DNA of 64,000 bases, taken from NCBI GenBank assembly GCA_018524725.1, contig JAEUWP010000344.1, positions 1 through 64,000 on the forward strand, in the 5' to 3' direction. Source of the stretch: Podaxis mareebaensis (Eukaryota > Basidiomycota > Agaricomycetes > Agaricales > Agaricaceae). The translations under genes and the position numbers were made by a program. Within the stretch, counting starts at the first letter, position 1; each line of letters begins with the position of its first letter. This document shows positions 60,350 to 64,000 of the stretch, piece after piece. The notes below the pieces were generated by a model. That model was not told the origin of the DNA, did not search any database, and worked only from the letters and a program-made list of their open reading frames with translations.

Positions 60350-62666
60350 TTATGAGACCTTGAGTGCGCCCATCAACCTTTGAAGGGTGCCAGGAGATCG
60401 ATCGTGCTGCATGTATTCGTCCGGTGGTATTACAGGTCGGTGGGCTGGCATCGATGCGGGTATAGGGGGTATAAATCGAGGCATACTCATTGGCATTTGA
60501 GTTGGTATCTGAGGGATGCTCATTGGTGGAGGCCATGTGTGTGCTGTCGGCGCCGCTGTCTGTCCATGTGCTTGTCCATGCTGTGGCGGAGATGGTTGCG
60601 GCGGGGAAGCCTGTGCGTCTTGGTGATGCTGTTGGTTATAGTAGACGACAGTGGTAAGTGGATATATAGTTTGCTGCGGAGGTCCAGAAGTGGCCGTTCG
60701 AGTTTCGTTATCTTCATCGGAGTCGCTATCAGAGTCGCTATCTGACGATCCCCACCAGGCGTTGATGTTGTACAGGCTATCCGCGCCTGTGTTGTAGGCC
60801 TGACGCCATTTTGTAGACCTCGCCTTGTCTCTCGCCTTATCCCTCTTTTTCCCTTTCTCCCTTCGTCTCACTTTAACGTCCACCTTTGTCGATAGGGGGT
60901 GCATCCAGCTGTTCAAATGCTGCTCGTTCCATACGTGTGGTGGATTGCAATCATAGATGGTCGAGGAGTTAGGATTAGCAGCATAAATTTGTAGAGTCGA
61001 GCGCGTGTTGGGTTCTGTAGCTTTGGAAGTCGTGTGGTGTTGAGCGGGTGGAATGTGCTGAGGAGGTGCGTAGTATGTCCATGGATGTGACTGCCCGGAT
61101 ACTGGCGGTTGCGAATGTGCATGATGTCGAGGTCCCGAGCTCTGAACGTCCTTTTGCCAGTGGCCGCTTTCGTGCCCGCCGCCGCCGCCTTCGCGACGTC
61201 CATGGTAGTCATTTTCATCAATGGAATCCAGAGGCGGAATAAATGGTACCGTCACCTCCTCCTCTTCTTTCTCCAAATTACGCCTGCGTTCCCGGGTTCT
61301 TTCTCGTTTCTTCTCCCGTTTTTTCCGCTGACGTTCTCCTTCAGCGACCCAGTCTGCTATGTTCGATGATTGGTTTTGTTGTATCATTGAGTCCAAGCTC
61401 GCCAGCGAGCCACCATCCGAGCGGAAAAGTGGTGAGAGCGGTAATGTTGTTGAATGCGAATGTTGATGTTGTGTAGGTGGCTTTTGACGATGGACAGCGA
61501 CGGGCGGCGGGGGTAATTGGCTCGAAGGCGGGCTAGCATTTGGCTTGACCCAATCTCCTGCAAAGGAAGCTTCCCAACCACTTCTATCGCCACCGCCCCA
61601 TACAGCTTGGTCTCGGTCGAGCTCCCTTGTACCCATTACTGACTCCCTGCTCGCATAGATGTGTAGACCTCGTGTGACTGTTTCTGGATCGCTTGCGCTG
61701 CCAGGACCGACACTGCCATCTGTCCTGAAGCGGGTAGGGGAAAACTCTTCCAGCGTCGGCGTCTTCCTGTACCACGAGTTGACCATCGTAATCGCGTGAT
61801 CGATGCGTTTCCGCATCTCAAGCTTTTGGTTTGGGTGATATTTCGCGTAGCCCATCGTCCAGCAATGATGCATCAGCCAATCTTCGAGATATTCTCTGGA
61901 CCAGAGGCTCCCTCGTGAGAGGATTGTGCCATACCTAGGACGCGGAATGGACAAACGTCATGATAAGCGCTCACGTTGGGCTAATTGTTCCGCACAATGA
62001 CTTAGCGCCAAGGACGGAGGACTCACTTGAGAAGGAGACAAACATCAGACGGATCCCACTTTGCATATCTAACAAGTTTGAGCGCAACGGCCCAGAAAGG
62101 TGCGACGCTGATGAGCTTGAGCATGCCGTTGGCGGAGGAGAAAATTGTGTGCAGTTCGATGTTGGACTTTTGGATTGACGCCGTGTAGATAGGATCGTAC
62201 TGGCGCCCCTTCGGACTGGACGACGATCAAGGAATGTTGTCAATAACGATCGCAAAACATGACATTTTGGAACTCACTCCATAGCCATCGGCAATGCCAC
62301 GTCCGCTGCGCTATTCATCCAATCTGCGCCCAGTCCAAACTTGATGGCAGTCTCCCGAATACACTTCTGTAGTTTATGCTCTGCATCGTGTTCGCCATAG
62401 GCCATCCATTCGTTCACGAATGCCCTATGGATATAGTCCACGTCTCTCGTCGTTTTCCGTATCGGCATATCTGGCGTCATTCTCGCCTGTTCTTTTGCGA
62501 GGTTGTGTAGTCCCGGATGCAAGAGCATACATGCACCGCCATGTACTATGAGTCGGATTTTGTGCGAAAAGTGTTCTCCGATGCGGTATCCGAGGTACTC
62601 GAGAACATTGACGAGTTTTTGCCGGTCCATTTCAACATGGTTGACTGCTGGGATATCGTTGCTCAT
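60350..62666 (-). CDS. Nucleotidyltransferase-fold-like protein with long disordered tail
   Basis: Start MSNDIPAVNHVEMDRQKLVN at 62666. The folded N-terminal third reads IRLIVHGGACMLLHPGLHN, RKTTRDVDYIHRAFVNEW, FGLGADWMNSAADVALPM, then after an intron (GTGAGT near 62276 to CCAG near 62214) GRQYDPIYTASIQKSNIEL and APFWAVALKLVRYAKWDPSD, and after a second intron YGTILSRGSLWSREYLEDW. The HGG...TRDVDY pattern resembles fungal proteins with a minimal nucleotidyltransferase-like core. About 470 further residues are disordered: Gln/His/Pro-rich, one highly charged helix (RQRKKREKKRERTRERRR) and a (Ser-Asp)n run. An apparent start at 61954 lies in an intron. No function is established. Confidence 0.65.
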
Positions 62667-62960
62667 CGTGCACCGAGGGAAGAAGGTAACCGATGCTGTT
62701 GCAGTACACGCTGGTTCCTATTGTTTCGGACGTAAGAGTGTTGCGTATTCCGGTGAAGTGCGATTACTTCTGGAAATAGCTTTCAGGGCGTGAGGAAGGG
62801 GAGCGCTATGACTCACATATCCGTACGTAGACAATTGTCAATACACCAACCATCCATCAATTCATCATGTTGCATAGCCTCATCACGAGTTCTTAAGTAT
62901 ATCGCGCGCTGAAATGCTGTTGAAACATCAAGCATATCACCAAGACACGCATTTACAACG
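62667..62960. promoter_or_regulatory. Bidirectional promoter region
   Basis: 294 bp between divergent start codons of the nucleotidyltransferase-like gene and the 2OG-Fe(II) oxygenase. No specific site identified. Confidence 0.45.
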
Positions 62961-63741
62961 ATGCAGTCCACAAACGACTACCCAGTCATCGACTTTTCCA
63001 AGACGACCCTACCAGAATATTCCCATACCTACTGCAAGATTATCGACAATGTCTTTTCTCCGGAGGATTGCGCAGCGCTCATCGCATTGGCGGAATCTGA
63101 TACTGAATGGGTACAGGCTGCAGTTCATTACGGCTTAGGCGCAACACAAAACTACGTCGACACCTCGTATCGTAACTCTGAGCGTATCCTGCGTTTTGAT
63201 CACAAGGCTGCCGAGCAACTGTTTCAGAAACTGTTGCCTTATGTTTCCGAGCTAAAGGAGCTCAAGTTAGGAGTTCCATATAGTCAAAAGGTCATTGGTG
63301 GAGCAGGATTGAGAAGTTTCAAGTACAGGCTAATTGGGTAAGTCACAATGATATTGAGTTCATTACGAGACAACTGATCATCCGCATTACTATCCTTGCA
63401 GCCTCAACGAACGCCTCAGCTTCTTACGCTATGGTCCCGGAAACTATTTCCGTAGCCACTGCGACGGCATGTTGGAGCTTCCAGACGGCCGCAAGGCACT
63501 TGTAACGGTTCAGATATACTTGGGTAATGAGGGTGTCCAGGGCGGTGCTACGAGATTCTGGAGTCCTAATCAAAAGCGTTATCTTGATGTTGATCCGAAA
63601 CCAGGCCGTGTCCTCATCTTCCAACAGAGGGGATTGTTGCATAGTGGCGAAGATGTGGTTCAAGGAACAAAGTATGCGCTCAGGTCGGACTTCATGTTCA
63701 TTCGGGAGCCTCTGGACGACGAAGATGTAGAGATATCATAG
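62961..63741 (+). CDS. 2-oxoglutarate/Fe(II) dioxygenase, prolyl 4-hydroxylase type
   Basis: Two exons split by a 64-nt intron (63338-63401, GTAAGT...TTGCAG). The product of about 239 residues begins MQSTNDYPVIDFSKTTLPEY and includes VFSPEDCAALIALAESD, LNERLSFLRYGPGNYFRSHC, DGMLELPDGRKALVTVQIYL, GGATRFWSPNQKR and GRVLIFQQRGLLHSGEDVVQ. The jelly-roll iron triad is visible: His and Asp of SHCDG and His of LLHSGE; the 2-oxoglutarate-binding basic residue is Arg of YALRSDF. This matches the P4H-type family of small fungal oxygenases. There is no signal peptide, so it is probably cytosolic, and the substrate is unknown. Confidence 0.88.
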
Positions 63742-64000
63742 AAAGAGCTGTCAAACACGAAGTGTTACAATCTGAGATTCGTTGTGTTGTGCTCTGTCAA
63801 TGAGGAGGGCCCTTACAGGGGTATAGATTTTTTCGGAAATCAGGCGGAGGCAGTCCCCCCTATCTGTATGCCTAAATTAGTCCTACCGATACTGGGAATG
63901 AGCAGGCGTAAGTACAGTCACGGGAGGAAAGGTAGTGTTGCAGTGGGGCAGTACGGTGGTGCCAAGTATGAGATTGGTGATGACGGGGACCGTGTAAAGG

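Noticed and set aside
61801..61954. Start of the long disordered protein at 61954 (MSIPRPRYGT)
   Set aside because: The first residues fall in an intron; the frame continues upstream through two spliced exons to 62666 with a conserved core domain.

Overview
The window reads as nuclear DNA of an Agaricomycete-type basidiomycete. Genes are dense and interrupted by many 45-65 nt introns. The gene content points the same way: a Plavaka-family transposase, DUF6534 and DUF6698 proteins, a PLC-like phosphodiesterase pair, and a fused spermidine synthase-saccharopine dehydrogenase, an architecture known from basidiomycetes. No genus can be named from the sequence alone. Most gene models below were built by hand from splice signals plus family motifs, so internal exon edges are good hypotheses rather than proven.

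Layout. 1-6.3 kb is gene-poor: a partial unrecognised gene at the left edge, two small membrane-protein ORFs and two degenerate minisatellites. 6.3-14.4 kb is a decayed mobile element on the minus strand: a Plavaka transposase gene and, upstream of it, a second long gene of an unnamed family. Both are readable end to end but for nine in-frame stops, every one TGA where CGA (Arg) fits. 14.6-17.4 kb holds a DUF6698 gene with a tandem exon-intron duplication, then a hairpin and a 29-bp minisatellite. 18.6-29.9 kb holds a single-span membrane protein, a 7-TM protein, a secreted PLC-like enzyme, an LSH/HELLS/DDM1-type SNF2 remodeler and a DUF6534 7-TM protein.

30-46.4 kb is housekeeping-rich: farnesyltransferase beta subunit, a three-exon 33-residue metallothionein, the spermidine synthase-saccharopine dehydrogenase fusion, an F-box protein, an HMG-box factor, BRF1 of TFIIIB and a second, apparently GPI-anchored PLC-like enzyme. 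48.5-63.7 kb holds PMS1, an acetamidase/formamidase, a divergent G-alpha subunit, an AIF/FSP1-like oxidoreductase, a nucleotidyltransferase-like protein with a long disordered tail and a 2OG-Fe(II) oxygenase.

How they fit together. This is not a biosynthetic cluster; neighbours serve unrelated pathways (lysine and polyamines, prenylation, Pol III transcription, mismatch repair, signalling). Recurrent themes are unusual gene structure (coding exons of 3, 9, 9, 11 and 16 nt; three GC-AG introns) and a transposon whose damage is confined to CpG-type transitions, in a window that also encodes an LSH-type remodeler, a family needed for transposon methylation in other eukaryotes.
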